Shown here: positions 16,742-25,468 of the stretch, one piece after another
Position numbering within the stretch: position 1 is the stretch's first letter
How the letters are laid out: each line of letters opens with the position of its first letter
Source: Bifidobacterium hapali
GTDB taxonomy: Bacteria; Actinomycetota; Actinomycetes; Actinomycetales; Bifidobacteriaceae
Assembly (NCBI RefSeq): GCF_002259755.1
Contig: NZ_MWWY01000043.1
Coordinates: forward strand, 1-49,930
DNA length: 49,930 nucleotides
Direction of reading: 5' to 3'
Made by a program: the position numbers and the translations under genes
The notes under the pieces: generated by a model
Seen by the model: the letters and a program-made list of their open reading frames with translations, nothing else
Database searches by the model: none
Told to the model about the DNA's origin: nothing

Positions 16742-18241
16742 TTACTGCGCTTTGGCGGCGGATTCTACAAACGTCTCCATACCGTCAATCGGCACAACCG
16801 TATGAAAACGAACAGTAGCGGTTTGCAAATTACGCAACGCCGCTGGAGCAGTGGTACCAGTTTCGCGTGAGAGCACATCCATGCAATCGAAATCGGTGCC
16901 AGTGGCGTCAAAACCAAGAGATTCGTTCACTGTACGCGGGAACTTATACGGGCTTGCAGTCGCAAGAATCACACGCGGAGTTAGCGGATCGCGTGGCATC
17001 TGCTGCGCCACAAAATACGCGCATGCGGTATGCGGATCAATCACATAGTGATTCTTCTGCCAGCAATCAGCAATCATCTTTCGCACTTGATCTTCGTTAG
17101 CCCAGCCGCAGCCGAATAGTTGACGAATCTTCGCCAGCAGATCTTCTGGAATCTCATACGTACCCCAGTTTTTCAGATCATTCATCAGCATAGTGATTAA
17201 TCGCGTATCACCCTCGGACAAGTAGTACAGCATGCGTTCAAGGTTCGAGGAGACGAGAATATCCATCGACGGTGAAATCGTCTGATAGAACGGACGCTGA
17301 CGGTTATACGTGCCAGTTGTCAGGAAATCGAACAGCACATTATTTTTGTCCGATGCAACCACGAGATGCTTGACTGGCAAACCGAGTTGCTTCGCATAAT
17401 AACCGGCGAGAATATCACCGAAGTTACCAGTCGGCACAACAAACTCGATTTCGTCACCCACGTTGATAGCCTGCTGTTCGAGCAGCTGCGCGTACGCTGA
17501 GAAGTAGTAGACAACTTGCGGTACGAGACGACCTACGTTGATTGAATTTGCAGAAGAAAGTACTACATGCGCGTCCGTAGCGAGGCGATCAGCTAGAGCG
17601 TGATCGCCAAAAATGCGCTTGACTGCGGACTGTGCGTCATCAAAATTGCCTTCAACCGCCGCAACATTCACGTTGCTACCGGTCTGCGTAGTCATCTGCA
17701 GTTCCTGAACTTGTGAGACCTTGCCTTGCGGATAAAACACAGTAATCGCAGTGCCTGGTGCATCTGCAAAACCAGCCAAAGCAGCTTTGCCAGTATCACC
17801 AGACGTAGCAGTGAGAATCATAATCTTCTCATCCGCTTGAGCAGCAGTCTTGTCACCCGCCGGCGTTGTACGAGCCATAAACCGTGGCAAAATCTGCAAC
17901 GCCACATCTTTGAACGCAGAAGTAGGTCCACGGAACAGTTCCAGCACATAATCGTCGCCGAGCGGCTTCAGTGGCGTAATCCGTTCATCCGACCATTGCG
18001 CGCCATACGCTTGTGTGATACACGATTTGAGTTCGTCTTCGCCGAAATCTGGCAGCAATGCGTGGAGTACGTCGTACGCAATATCTTGGTATGAACGACC
18101 AGCAAGGTGCGCAATATCAACCTTGACGTCACCGAGTGCATCGGTAACAAACAGGCCGCCATCGTCGGCAATTCCCTTACGAATGGCTTCTTTGGACGTC
18201 AACGAGTCAGTAGTGGAACGCGTGGAATGGAACGTGATCAT
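16742..18241 (-). CDS. thrC: Threonine synthase
   Basis: A PLP enzyme that converts O-phosphohomoserine to threonine. The 499-residue length matches the long (fungal/bacterial class) threonine synthases. The N-terminal segment has DDGGLFV, and the PLP lysine is K111 in GPTSAFKDVALQ. The phosphate-binding loop TATSGDTGKAA and later VVPTGNFGDILAGYYAK are both clear. The start ATG at 18241 has AAGGA at good spacing. The hom and thrB genes are not in this window, so thrC stands alone. It is divergent from proA across about 150 bases. Confidence 0.97.
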   Translation of the reverse strand: MITFHSTRSTTDSLTSKEAIRKGIADDGGLFVTDALGDVKVDIAHLAGRSYQDIAYDVLHALLPDFGEDELKSCITQAYGAQWSDERITPLKPLGDDYVLELFRGPTSAFKDVALQILPRFMARTTPAGDKTAAQADEKIMILTATSGDTGKAALAGFADAPGTAITVFYPQGKVSQVQELQMTTQTGSNVNVAAVEGNFDDAQSAVKRIFGDHALADRLATDAHVVLSSANSINVGRLVPQVVYYFSAYAQLLEQQAINVGDEIEFVVPTGNFGDILAGYYAKQLGLPVKHLVVASDKNNVLFDFLTTGTYNRQRPFYQTISPSMDILVSSNLERMLYYLSEGDTRLITMLMNDLKNWGTYEIPEDLLAKIRQLFGCGWANEDQVRKMIADCWQKNHYVIDPHTACAYFVAQQMPRDPLTPRVILATASPYKFPRTVNESLGFDATGTDFDCMDVLSRETGTTAPAALRNLQTATVRFHTVVPIDGMETFVESAAKAQ

Positions 18242-18393
18242 GATGTCCTTCGCGAAGTGAAACGGGTAACAGCAATGTGGATTAAGTTTACCGCCGGAGG
18301 TGGGCAGTTTCCGCGTTGTGTTCCAGATGATGGCAACGCACTGACGCTGTAATGCGCTATGGTGTGGGTATGACGAATAGCAAAGAGGAGCAG

Positions 18394-19689
18394 ATGCCGC
18401 AGACTATTTTCGATGCAGTATGTGCGAAAGCTGATGCGGCTGCTCGTGCCCAGCAAAAACTTGCACGGGCCGATACAGAAGCAAAGAATGAGCTGCTTGG
18501 CGCGATTGCTGATGCGCTCGATGCTCGCGCTGATGAGATTGCAGGAGCTAACGAGCTCGATATGATTGAAGCTCGCGAATCTGGCATGGATGCAGGTAAG
18601 CTCGACCGACTACGTTTCGATGTACCGCGTGTGGCTGCAGCAGCGACAGGAGTACGGCATGTTGCCACGCTGCCTGATCCGATTGGTGAGATTGTACGCG
18701 GTTATCATCTGCCGAACGGTTTACGACTTCAGCAGGAACGTGTGCCGCTTGGTGTGATTGGCATGATTTATGAGGCGCGACCAAACGTCACCGTTGACGT
18801 GGCAAGTTTATGTCTCAAATCTGGCAATGCGGCAATGCTGCGTGGTGGGCATGCCGCTGAACGTACGAATGCAGCCACGCTCGCCATTATTCGTGACACA
18901 ATCGCTGCACACGGTTTTGACCCGTCACTCGTTGACACAGTAGACGAATACGGTCGTGACGGTGCAACTGCCATGATGGAAGCTCGCGGTCATATCGATG
19001 TGCTGGTACCTCGCGGGGGAACGGGACTTATTCAAGCAGTCGTGCGTAATTCCAAGGTTCCAGTTATCGAAACTGGCGCCGGTAATGTGCACATTTATGT
19101 CGATGCGTCTGCCGATCTCGACAAGGCTATTCCGATTATTATCAACGCGAAAACTCAGCGTGTGGGCGTATGCAATGCGGCTGAAAAGCTCATCATCCAT
19201 CGCGATGTTGCCGAGCGTTATCTGCCAGCTATTGCGCAAGCTCTTACTGAGGCGAATGTTGAATTGCATGCTGACGAGACGTCGTACGATATTATCAATG
19301 CTGCTGATATTGATGCGATTGATGGCGATGTGAACTTAATTCACGCCACTGATGAGGACTGGGATACTGAATATCTCGCGTTGACAATGGGCGTAAAAGT
19401 CGTCGATTCGCTCGATGAAGCGATTGATCACATCAACGCTCATTCGACCGGGCACACCGAGTCGATTATTGCGGAGGATTATTCTGCGATTGAAGAATTT
19501 ACCAGCCGCATTGACTCAGCAGTTGTCATGGTTAACGCTTCTACTCGGTTCACTGACGGGGGAGTATTCGGTTTTGGCGCAGAACTCGGTATTTCTACTC
19601 AGAAGATGCATGCGCGTGGCCCGATGGGATTGCGCGAGATGACTACAACAAAATGGATTGGCTATGGCACTGGACAGGTGAGACGATGA
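18394..19689 (+). CDS. proA: Gamma-glutamyl phosphate reductase
   Basis: ProA makes glutamate-5-semialdehyde in proline synthesis. The protein shows [16 protein letters not shown], the [13 protein letters not shown] loop, the nucleotide-binding area [10 protein letters not shown], and the catalytic cysteine in VGVCNAAEK. The C-terminal [22 protein letters not shown] block is the family signature. ATG 18394 follows AGAGGAG at 18384-18390; ATG 18370 and 18352 are in frame and cannot be excluded. From 18394 the protein is 431 residues. The next gene begins immediately after or overlapping the stop. proB is not in the window. Confidence 0.96.
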   Translation: MPQTIFDAVCAKADAAARAQQKLARADTEAKNELLGAIADALDARADEIAGANELDMIEARESGMDAGKLDRLRFDVPRVAAAATGVRHVATLPDPIGEIVRGYHLPNGLRLQQERVPLGVIGMIYEARPNVTVDVASLCLKSGNAAMLRGGHAAERTNAATLAIIRDTIAAHGFDPSLVDTVDEYGRDGATAMMEARGHIDVLVPRGGTGLIQAVVRNSKVPVIETGAGNVHIYVDASADLDKAIPIIINAKTQRVGVCNAAEKLIIHRDVAERYLPAIAQALTEANVELHADETSYDIINAADIDAIDGDVNLIHATDEDWDTEYLALTMGVKVVDSLDEAIDHINAHSTGHTESIIAEDYSAIEEFTSRIDSAVVMVNASTRFTDGGVFGFGAELGISTQKMHARGPMGLREMTTTKWIGYGTGQVRR

Positions 19690-19706
19690 GCCAGGAGGAG
19701 ACGACG

Positions 19707-20453
19707 ATGACTGCATCCACGGATAATGCTGACACTGCAACCACCATTACCACCATTACTCCCATTGCTAGGAACGTTACTGGCAGTGGCACTGGTGTTA
19801 CTGGTCCTGACAATACTGGCATAACTGACAATACTGTGGGAGAGCCGGGTGTTCCGTCATCAGCTACAGCAGCATCGCAGGTACCGCACTCGGACATCAT
19901 GACCGAAGATGGGGTATTGGTAACCAAGCCGTTACGTCCTGATATTGATTTAACTGATCCGCGACTTGGTATGAAAATTGCCGCCGAACGACTGAGCATT
20001 GTGCGGTATGTATTCCTCGTGCAGATTGAGGATGGTATTGCTTCCGCAGCTCAACGTGCGTCGCTCGAATACGCGGACGCGGTGCTCATTGGCTGGCCAG
20101 ACGAACATTCTGACGAGGTTGTTGATTTGACGGCTGACCAGTTGCATACGGTACGTGAGCAGATGGAGCTTATGGAACAGTACATTCGTAAGTTCTCTGC
20201 AATGGAACGCAACGGTGACGTCGACGGCATGACTGACACACTGATTCGTGTCACTGAACGCGTTGCTGAAGTACGTCGCTTGTATCAGCCTGACTTTGCA
20301 TTGCCAACGTTCGCTGAAATTCGCCGCGTAGTCCAAGACGAGTGGAATGAGGATATGGGCAAGATCGACCCGCAAGAGTCAGAACCGACAGCAGGGGAGA
20401 TTGCGCGCGAATCTCGCGACGCTGACCGCGAACAGGAAGGTGAAACGGCGTGA
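19707..20453 (+). CDS. Conserved hypothetical protein between proA and nadD
   Basis: Most likely 248 residues from ATG 19707, which has AGGAGGAG at 19693-19700. ATG 19686 overlaps the proA stop and gives a longer alternative. The first ~70 residues are low-complexity, rich in Thr, Ala, Gly and Asn (for example [10 protein letters not shown]). The remaining part is predicted helical and acidic, with a conserved-looking [21 protein letters not shown] stretch at ~93-113 and charged helices to the end. No catalytic motif is visible and there is no signal peptide. The stop overlaps the GTG of nadD, so it is translationally coupled to NAD synthesis. I do not recognise a domain. Confidence 0.88.
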   Translation: MTASTDNADTATTITTITPIARNVTGSGTGVTGPDNTGITDNTVGEPGVPSSATAASQVPHSDIMTEDGVLVTKPLRPDIDLTDPRLGMKIAAERLSIVRYVFLVQIEDGIASAAQRASLEYADAVLIGWPDEHSDEVVDLTADQLHTVREQMELMEQYIRKFSAMERNGDVDGMTDTLIRVTERVAEVRRLYQPDFALPTFAEIRRVVQDEWNEDMGKIDPQESEPTAGEIARESRDADREQEGETA

Positions 20454-21202
20454 GCGCAATAAGCGAAACAGCAATAGCAGCAAATGGTGCCGCGAACGAA
20501 TCTGCGCGACGTATGGCTGACTTATCTCCGGAAAGCACGGTTGAAAACAGTGTGAATGCAGTCAGTACGGCGGCTGGTATACCTCGCCGATTGCTGTCAA
20601 CCCGTGGCAATCGTCATGCGCGTCCGCGCATTGGCATTATGGGCGGTACGTTTGATCCGATTCATAATGGTCACTTAGTTGCTGCGTCCGAAGTGGCATG
20701 GGTGTATGACCTAGACGAAGTGATTTTTGTTCCTACTGGTCGGCCTGTATTCAAACTTGACAAGAAAGTGACGAACGCTGAAGACCGGTATCTCATGACC
20801 GTGATTGCGACTGCGTCTAACCCTAAGTTCACGGTTTCGCGCGTTGATATCGACCGTCCGGGCATCACATACACCATCGATACGCTGCGCGATATTCGCG
20901 CTGAACATCCTGATGCTGAACTGTTCTTTATCACCGGTGCGGACGCGGTTGCTGAGATTATGCAGTGGAAAGATGCCGAACATATGTGGGACCTCGCCCA
21001 CTTTGTTGCGGTTACACGTCCCGGGTACTCGTCGCCTCAAGGTGTGCGTCTTCCCGAAGGCAAAGTGGATACACTTGAGATTCCCGCACTGGCAATTTCG
21101 TCAACTGACGTGCGCCGACGCGCCTCACACAATGAACCAGTATGGTATCTCGTGCCGGATGGCGTGGTGCAATACATTGGCAAACATGGTTTATACCGGT
21201 GA
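20450..21202 (+). CDS. nadD: Nicotinate-nucleotide adenylyltransferase
   Basis: NadD joins ATP and nicotinate mononucleotide to give deamido-NAD. The catalytic core begins at residue ~60 with [16 protein letters not shown], the HxGH nucleotidyltransferase motif, and ends with the ISSTDVRRR segment and the [12 protein letters not shown] tail. An N-terminal extension of ~58 residues before the core is not typical and is rich in Ala and Ser. The GTG start at 20450 overlaps the upstream stop by four bases and has AGGAAGG at 20434-20440. A start nearer the core is possible but has no better ribosome site. Confidence 0.95.
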   Translation: MSAISETAIAANGAANESARRMADLSPESTVENSVNAVSTAAGIPRRLLSTRGNRHARPRIGIMGGTFDPIHNGHLVAASEVAWVYDLDEVIFVPTGRPVFKLDKKVTNAEDRYLMTVIATASNPKFTVSRVDIDRPGITYTIDTLRDIRAEHPDAELFFITGADAVAEIMQWKDAEHMWDLAHFVAVTRPGYSSPQGVRLPEGKVDTLEIPALAISSTDVRRRASHNEPVWYLVPDGVVQYIGKHGLYR

Positions 21203-21290
21203 ACTCTTGGTAAACACGCGGACGCGTACCGGTCGGCGTGAACGGATACTATGAGGACAGTCACTTCAGCGAAACCGAACGTTTGGAGAT

Positions 21291-22313
21291 ATGGTGAGCG
21301 CAATCCTTGAAGGAAAGCCTGATAAGAATCTCATCCTAGTGACAGGGCGTACGCATCCGAAACTGGCGGCAGATGTGGCCGCGCAGCTCGGTATCGACGT
21401 GCTGGAAACTACCGCATATGATTTCGCAAACGGCGAGATGTACGTGCGTTACACCGAATCTGTGCGTGGCGCGGATGTGTTTGTGTTGCAAACGCACTCC
21501 AAGCCGATCAACAAGGCGATCATGGAACAGCTCATCATGATTGATGCGCTGAAGCGTGCGTCGGCTCGTTCTATTACTGCGGTATGCCCATTGCTGGGTT
21601 ATTCACGACAGGATAAGAAGCATCGTGGCCGTGAGCCGATTTCGTGCCGTCTGGTATTTGACCTGCTCAAGACCGCAGGTGCGGATCGAATTATGAGCGT
21701 TGATCTGCATGCTGCACAGTCACAGGGATTCTTCGACGGTCCGGTTGATCATTTGATCGCAATGCCAGTATTGGTGGATTATATTCGTGACCGGTTCTCG
21801 AACCAGCTTGACAATGTCACTGTTGTGTCCCCGGATGCTGGTCGTATTCGTGTGGCTGAGCAGTGGGCTCAGCGTCTTGGCGGCGGTCCCCTCGCATTCG
21901 TGCACAAGACGCGCGATATTACTCGTCCTAATCAGACGGTTGCTAATCGTGTGGTTGGTGATGTTGCGGGCAAGGATTGTGTGCTCGTTGACGACCTTAT
22001 TGATACGGCTGGTACGATCGCTGGTGCGTGCCATGTGCTTGCTGAGGCGGGCGCGAAATCAGTTACCGTGGTTGCTACGCATGGTGTGCTGTCTGGACCT
22101 GCTATTGAGCGATTGAAGGGATGTGGTGCACGTGAGGTAGTGCTCACGGATACTGTGCCGATTCCTGAAGAGAAGCGTTGGGATGGGCTGACGGTGTTGT
22201 CGATTGCGCCGCTGCTTGCTAGTGCTATTCGTGCTGTGTTTGAGGACGGATCGGTTGCCCGACTGTTTGACACGTATCCTGAGCATCACGGACAAGGATT
22301 CCTGTTTGCGTAA
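21291..22313 (+). CDS. prs: Ribose-phosphate pyrophosphokinase (PRPP synthetase)
   Basis: Makes PRPP from ribose-5-phosphate and ATP for purine, pyrimidine, histidine, tryptophan and NAD synthesis. The protein has 340 residues. YSRQDKKHRGREPIS and the SVDLHAAQSQGFFD block (~139-152) are class I signatures. The PRPP loop is CVLVDDLIDTAGT. ATG 21291 and GTG 21294 are adjacent; GGAG at 21285-21288 is better spaced for the GTG, but both give nearly the same protein. It follows nadD by 88 bases, which fits a PRPP/NAD grouping. A wobble-paired hairpin at 22337-22371 follows. Confidence 0.97.
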   Translation: MVSAILEGKPDKNLILVTGRTHPKLAADVAAQLGIDVLETTAYDFANGEMYVRYTESVRGADVFVLQTHSKPINKAIMEQLIMIDALKRASARSITAVCPLLGYSRQDKKHRGREPISCRLVFDLLKTAGADRIMSVDLHAAQSQGFFDGPVDHLIAMPVLVDYIRDRFSNQLDNVTVVSPDAGRIRVAEQWAQRLGGGPLAFVHKTRDITRPNQTVANRVVGDVAGKDCVLVDDLIDTAGTIAGACHVLAEAGAKSVTVVATHGVLSGPAIERLKGCGAREVVLTDTVPIPEEKRWDGLTVLSIAPLLASAIRAVFEDGSVARLFDTYPEHHGQGFLFA

Positions 22314-22336
22314 AGGATGATGGCACATGCTAATGC

Positions 22337-22371
22337 GATGTGTGCGGTGCACGCGACACGCCGTACACATC
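22337..22371 (+). terminator. Hairpin after prs
   Basis: Thirteen-base arms at 22337-22349 and 22359-22371 pair fully if two G·U pairs are allowed, with a 9-base loop. It starts 24 bases after the prs stop codon. There is no T run, so its strength is uncertain. Confidence 0.55.
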
Positions 22372-22447
22372 ACAACTTGCGAGTCGTCTTTACCCGCACA
22401 AATAAACGGATATGCGCTGTATGAGTAAGATTTGCGGCAAGATTGAT

Positions 22448-22475
22448 TTGACGTAGTCGCATCGTATGGCATAAT
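22448..22475 (+). promoter_or_regulatory. Promoter for tRNA-Gln
   Basis: TTGACG at 22448-22453 and CATAAT at 22470-22475 are separated by 16 bases. The -10 box ends 40 bases before the tRNA. An inverted repeat (GCGGAAAA/TTTTCCGC) sits in the leader, directly before the tRNA. Confidence 0.65.
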
Positions 22476-22515
22476 AAACACTTGGCGGAAAACGCAGCAG
22501 CTGATTTTCCGCTGA

Positions 22516-22586
22516 TCCTCCATGGTGTAATGGCAGCACACGGGTCTTTGGAACCCTTTGTCTTGGTTCGAGTCCAGGTGGAGGAA
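22516..22586 (+). tRNA. tRNA-Gln (anticodon UUG)
   Basis: The acceptor arms TCCTCCA (22516-22522) and TGGAGGA (22579-22585) pair fully, and the discriminator is A at 22586. The anticodon loop reads CTTTGGA with TTG at the anticodon positions. The T-arm has the GGTTCGAGTCC sequence. CCA is not encoded; the bases that follow are CCC. Confidence 0.95.
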
Positions 22587-22593
22587 CCCGCCG

Positions 22594-22666
22594 AACGCTC
22601 GACAAGTGTTCGCGACATGATGCTGGTAATCAGTCGGCGTGTCGCGAATTGCGGTCGGGCGTTTTT
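22594..22666 (+). terminator. Terminator after tRNA-Gln
   Basis: AACGCTCGAC at 22594-22603 pairs with GTCGGGCGTT at 22654-22663 (one G·U), enclosing an inner stem TTCGCGACA/TGTCGCGAA. A run of T follows the right arm (22662-22666). It separates the tRNA from glmU. Confidence 0.7.
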
Positions 22667-22697
22667 CATTTGCGAGATCGAATAGGAGATTTGTTTC

Positions 22698-24080
22698 ATG
22701 GCTCTTTCTGCCGCAATCATCCTCGCCGCAGGCGAAGGCACCCGTATGCGTTCTGCTATGCCAAAAGTGCTTCACACCTTCGCCGGTAAAACCTTCCTCA
22801 ACCGCGTCATGGACTCTGTTGCCGCGCTCGAACCGTCAACGCTTGCTGTGGTTGTTCATTATCAGGCAGATCGTGTCGCCGAAGCTGCACGCTCGTATCA
22901 CAGCAATGTCGAGATCGTTCACCAAGACGACATTCCCGGCACTGGACGTGCCGTACAGTGCGCGATGGCACAGTTGGAAGCTGAACATAAGCTCGATGGT
23001 TATGTACTCATTGCTGCGTCAGATATGCCGTTGCTTGATTCAGAAACATTGCGTGGCCTCGTCGCATTCCATGAAAACAGCGGCAATGGTGCAACCGTAC
23101 TGACCACTATCCTTGACGACCCAACTGGTTATGGTCGTATTATCCGTGATCGTGATGGCCATGTGCTTCGTATCGTTGAACAGCGAGATGCCAACCGCAG
23201 TGAACTAGCTGTGCAGGAAGTGAACACGTCCGTATACGTGTTTGATGCGGCTGTGCTTGCCAAGGCTATCGCTGGTTTGAAGAATAACAATGCTCAAGGT
23301 GAGTTCTACTTAACTGACGCACTCGAAACTGCTAAGCAGGAAGGCAACGTTGGTGCGTTTGCTGCTCCCGATCCGTTGAGTGTTGAAGGAGTGAATGATC
23401 GCGTCCAACTCGCTGCGCTTTCACGTGAACACAATCGTCGCGTATGCGAGGCATGGATGCGTGCTGGCGTGACCATTCTCGATCCTGAGACCACATGGAT
23501 TGAAGACGATGTTGTGCTCTCTCGCGATGTGACCGTGCTACCCGGTAGTTTCCTGCAGGGCCATACCACTGTTGATGAAGCCGCAGTGATCGGACCGTAT
23601 ACGACACTTATTGACGCGACTATCGACGCTGAAGCTGTAGTTGAACGCTCCCGCGTCCAAGAAACGCATATTGGTCGTGCCGCCAACATTGGCCCGTGGA
23701 CGTATTTACGTCCGGGCAACGATTTAGGCGAAGAGTCCAAGGCTGGCGCGTTCGTGGAAATGAAGAAAGCTCATATTGGCAATGGCACCAAGGTGCCGCA
23801 TTTGAGCTACATGGGTGATGCAACACTCGGCGATCATACGAATATTGGCGGTGGCACTATCACTGCCAATTATGATGGCGTGCACAAGAATAAAACACAT
23901 ATTGGTTCAGGCTCACACATTGGTGCGGGCAATCTGTTTGTTGCTCCTGTCGAAGTTGGTGACAATGTGACTTCTGGCGCAGGTTCGGTGATTCGCCATA
24001 CTGTGCCCGACAACACGATGGTCTACTCGGAGAACACGCAACACAACGTTGAGGGTTGGAAACCCAAGTGGAAACGCTGA
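22698..24080 (+). CDS. glmU: Bifunctional GlmU: UDP-GlcNAc pyrophosphorylase / glucosamine-1-phosphate acetyltransferase
   Basis: GlmU acetylates glucosamine-1-phosphate and then forms UDP-N-acetylglucosamine, the first committed precursor of peptidoglycan. The 460-residue protein has the uridyltransferase motif LAAGEGTRMRSAMPKVLH at the N-terminus and DMPLLD at ~111-116. From ~260 on it has a left-handed beta-helix of hexapeptide repeats containing IGPYTTLID, HIGRAANIGP, and the catalytic region with GGGTITANYDG. The length is normal. ATG 22698 is preceded by TAGGAG. tRNA-Gln directly upstream has its own promoter and terminator. Confidence 0.97.
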   Translation: MALSAAIILAAGEGTRMRSAMPKVLHTFAGKTFLNRVMDSVAALEPSTLAVVVHYQADRVAEAARSYHSNVEIVHQDDIPGTGRAVQCAMAQLEAEHKLDGYVLIAASDMPLLDSETLRGLVAFHENSGNGATVLTTILDDPTGYGRIIRDRDGHVLRIVEQRDANRSELAVQEVNTSVYVFDAAVLAKAIAGLKNNNAQGEFYLTDALETAKQEGNVGAFAAPDPLSVEGVNDRVQLAALSREHNRRVCEAWMRAGVTILDPETTWIEDDVVLSRDVTVLPGSFLQGHTTVDEAAVIGPYTTLIDATIDAEAVVERSRVQETHIGRAANIGPWTYLRPGNDLGEESKAGAFVEMKKAHIGNGTKVPHLSYMGDATLGDHTNIGGGTITANYDGVHKNKTHIGSGSHIGAGNLFVAPVEVGDNVTSGAGSVIRHTVPDNTMVYSENTQHNVEGWKPKWKR

Positions 24081-24239
24081 TCGCATGACGTGATATGCGT
24101 CAACGCATCACACATCGTGCATCCGTAATACAGTAGGTCATGAGCGGCCGCGGTGCTGGGTAATATAACCATCGCCGCGACACCGACCGTGATGCGCGAA
24201 CCAGCGCGCTAATAAAGAAACAGACAGAAAGACAGGAAC

Positions 24240-24644
24240 TTGACCGCAGCACAGCATTCCATTGACATGGTTCGTATTGCCGCCGAATCGGCAGACCGAC
24301 TTAAGGCCACTGATATCGTTGCATACGACGTGAGTAGTTTGCTCGGCATCACTGATCTCATGTTGGTAGCAACCGCCGCAAACGAACGACAGGTACTCGC
24401 TGTAGCGCAAGAGGTTGAAAAAGACCTCTACGTTAAAGGCGACGGATTGCAGCCACGATCGCGCGAAGGACTGACCGAAGCTCAATGGGTACTGCTGGAT
24501 TACGGTGATTTCATCGTGCATGTCATGCATGAAGAAGCACGTGAGTTCTATCGCCTTGACCGCCTGTGGCGTGACTGCGAGACAATCGATCTCAAACTTG
24601 CGCATCCGGAACCTTCAACGGTTAATCTCACACAGGAAGCCTGA
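24240..24644 (+). CDS. rsfS: Ribosome silencing factor RsfS
   Basis: RsfS binds ribosomal protein L14 and keeps 30S and 50S apart when nutrients fall. The 134-residue protein shows the family blocks: ITDLMLVATAANERQVLAVA, EGLTEAQWVLLDYGDFIVHVM and the final YRLDRLWRD. The start is a TTG at 24240 with AGGA just upstream; this opens the conserved N-terminus, and no ATG fits better. The histidine phosphatase gene begins four bases after its stop. Together they match a common actinobacterial arrangement in which rsfS is followed by a phosphoglycerate-mutase-like gene. Confidence 0.95.
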   Translation: MTAAQHSIDMVRIAAESADRLKATDIVAYDVSSLLGITDLMLVATAANERQVLAVAQEVEKDLYVKGDGLQPRSREGLTEAQWVLLDYGDFIVHVMHEEAREFYRLDRLWRDCETIDLKLAHPEPSTVNLTQEA

Positions 24645-24647
24645 GCT

Positions 24648-25349
24648 ATGACTGAGCCGCACGTTCGTTCTATCACGTTAGTGCGTCACGGACGCACCGA
24701 ATACAATGCACGGCACTGTTTCCAAGGACAAATCGACATTCCACTCGACGCTGTTGGACGCTGGCAAGTAGAACAAACTGGTGCGGCACTCAAAGCCCTG
24801 TATGTAGACGGGCAGCCGGACTATCGTCATCAGCTTGTCGTCGCCTCCGATTTGAGTCGTGCGGCGGCAACAGCTCACGCATTTGCTGATCTGCTAGGGC
24901 TAGAAGTCCATCTCGACCAGCGTGTACGCGAACGCAGCTTCGGCAAATGGGAAGGCATGGAACTCGCCGATATCGAGCGACTGTACCCCGAAGCGTACCG
25001 TTCATGGGCTCAATTCCGTGATGGTGAACTTGCCTTCGACGCCGAGCCCAAAGCTCATGTGGGTGCGCGTGGTGTCGAAGCGTTGAATGACTGGGCGCAT
25101 CGTGCCGGTAATGACACGGATTTGTATGTGTTCTCGCACGGCGCATGGATTATGCAAACCACGCTCACTCTGCTCGGCTTAAGCACCGTACATCCCGATT
25201 TCGCTGATCTATTATCAATGCGCAACGCACACTGGGCTCGATTCGTCCCTGCCGATATGGCCGACGGAACACTACGGTGGCGGCTCATGGACTATAACCA
25301 CGGCCCTGCACTCGCTGATACTGACCAGTGGGAGCATCCGCAGGGCTGA
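24648..25349 (+). CDS. Histidine phosphatase family protein (phosphoglycerate mutase-like)
   Basis: A 233-residue member of the histidine phosphatase superfamily. The phospho-accepting histidine is H14 in LVRHGRTEYNA. The supporting region has ERSFGKWEGM, and the second histidine is in VFSHGAWIM. A phosphatase for a nucleotide, sugar phosphate or glucosyl-3-phosphoglycerate is more likely than a glycolytic mutase. It directly follows rsfS and is presumably co-translated with it. The substrate cannot be decided. Confidence 0.93.
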   Translation: MTEPHVRSITLVRHGRTEYNARHCFQGQIDIPLDAVGRWQVEQTGAALKALYVDGQPDYRHQLVVASDLSRAAATAHAFADLLGLEVHLDQRVRERSFGKWEGMELADIERLYPEAYRSWAQFRDGELAFDAEPKAHVGARGVEALNDWAHRAGNDTDLYVFSHGAWIMQTTLTLLGLSTVHPDFADLLSMRNAHWARFVPADMADGTLRWRLMDYNHGPALADTDQWEHPQG

Positions 25350-25422
25350 CTACTGATTTATTAACCTCTGACAGGACAGGCAAGAACGTCAACCTCATCT
25401 CATAGCCGTATGCTGGATATAA

Positions 25423-25443
25423 CGATATGTAATTGGCATATCG
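25423..25443. promoter_or_regulatory. Possible operator upstream of the GH13 gene
   Basis: An inverted repeat with 7-base arms (CGATATG and CATATCG) and a 7-base spacer ends 26 bases before ATG 25469, just ahead of the ribosome site. Its position suits a repressor site. It is too short to exclude chance. Confidence 0.3.
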
Positions 25444-25468
25444 TCAGCCACGACTGAGGGAGGGCGTA

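Noticed and set aside
22059..22775. 238-residue minus-strand open frame across the prs end and tRNA-Gln
   Set aside because: It would cover a tRNA gene and the 3' part of prs in antisense, and its product has no family-like features.
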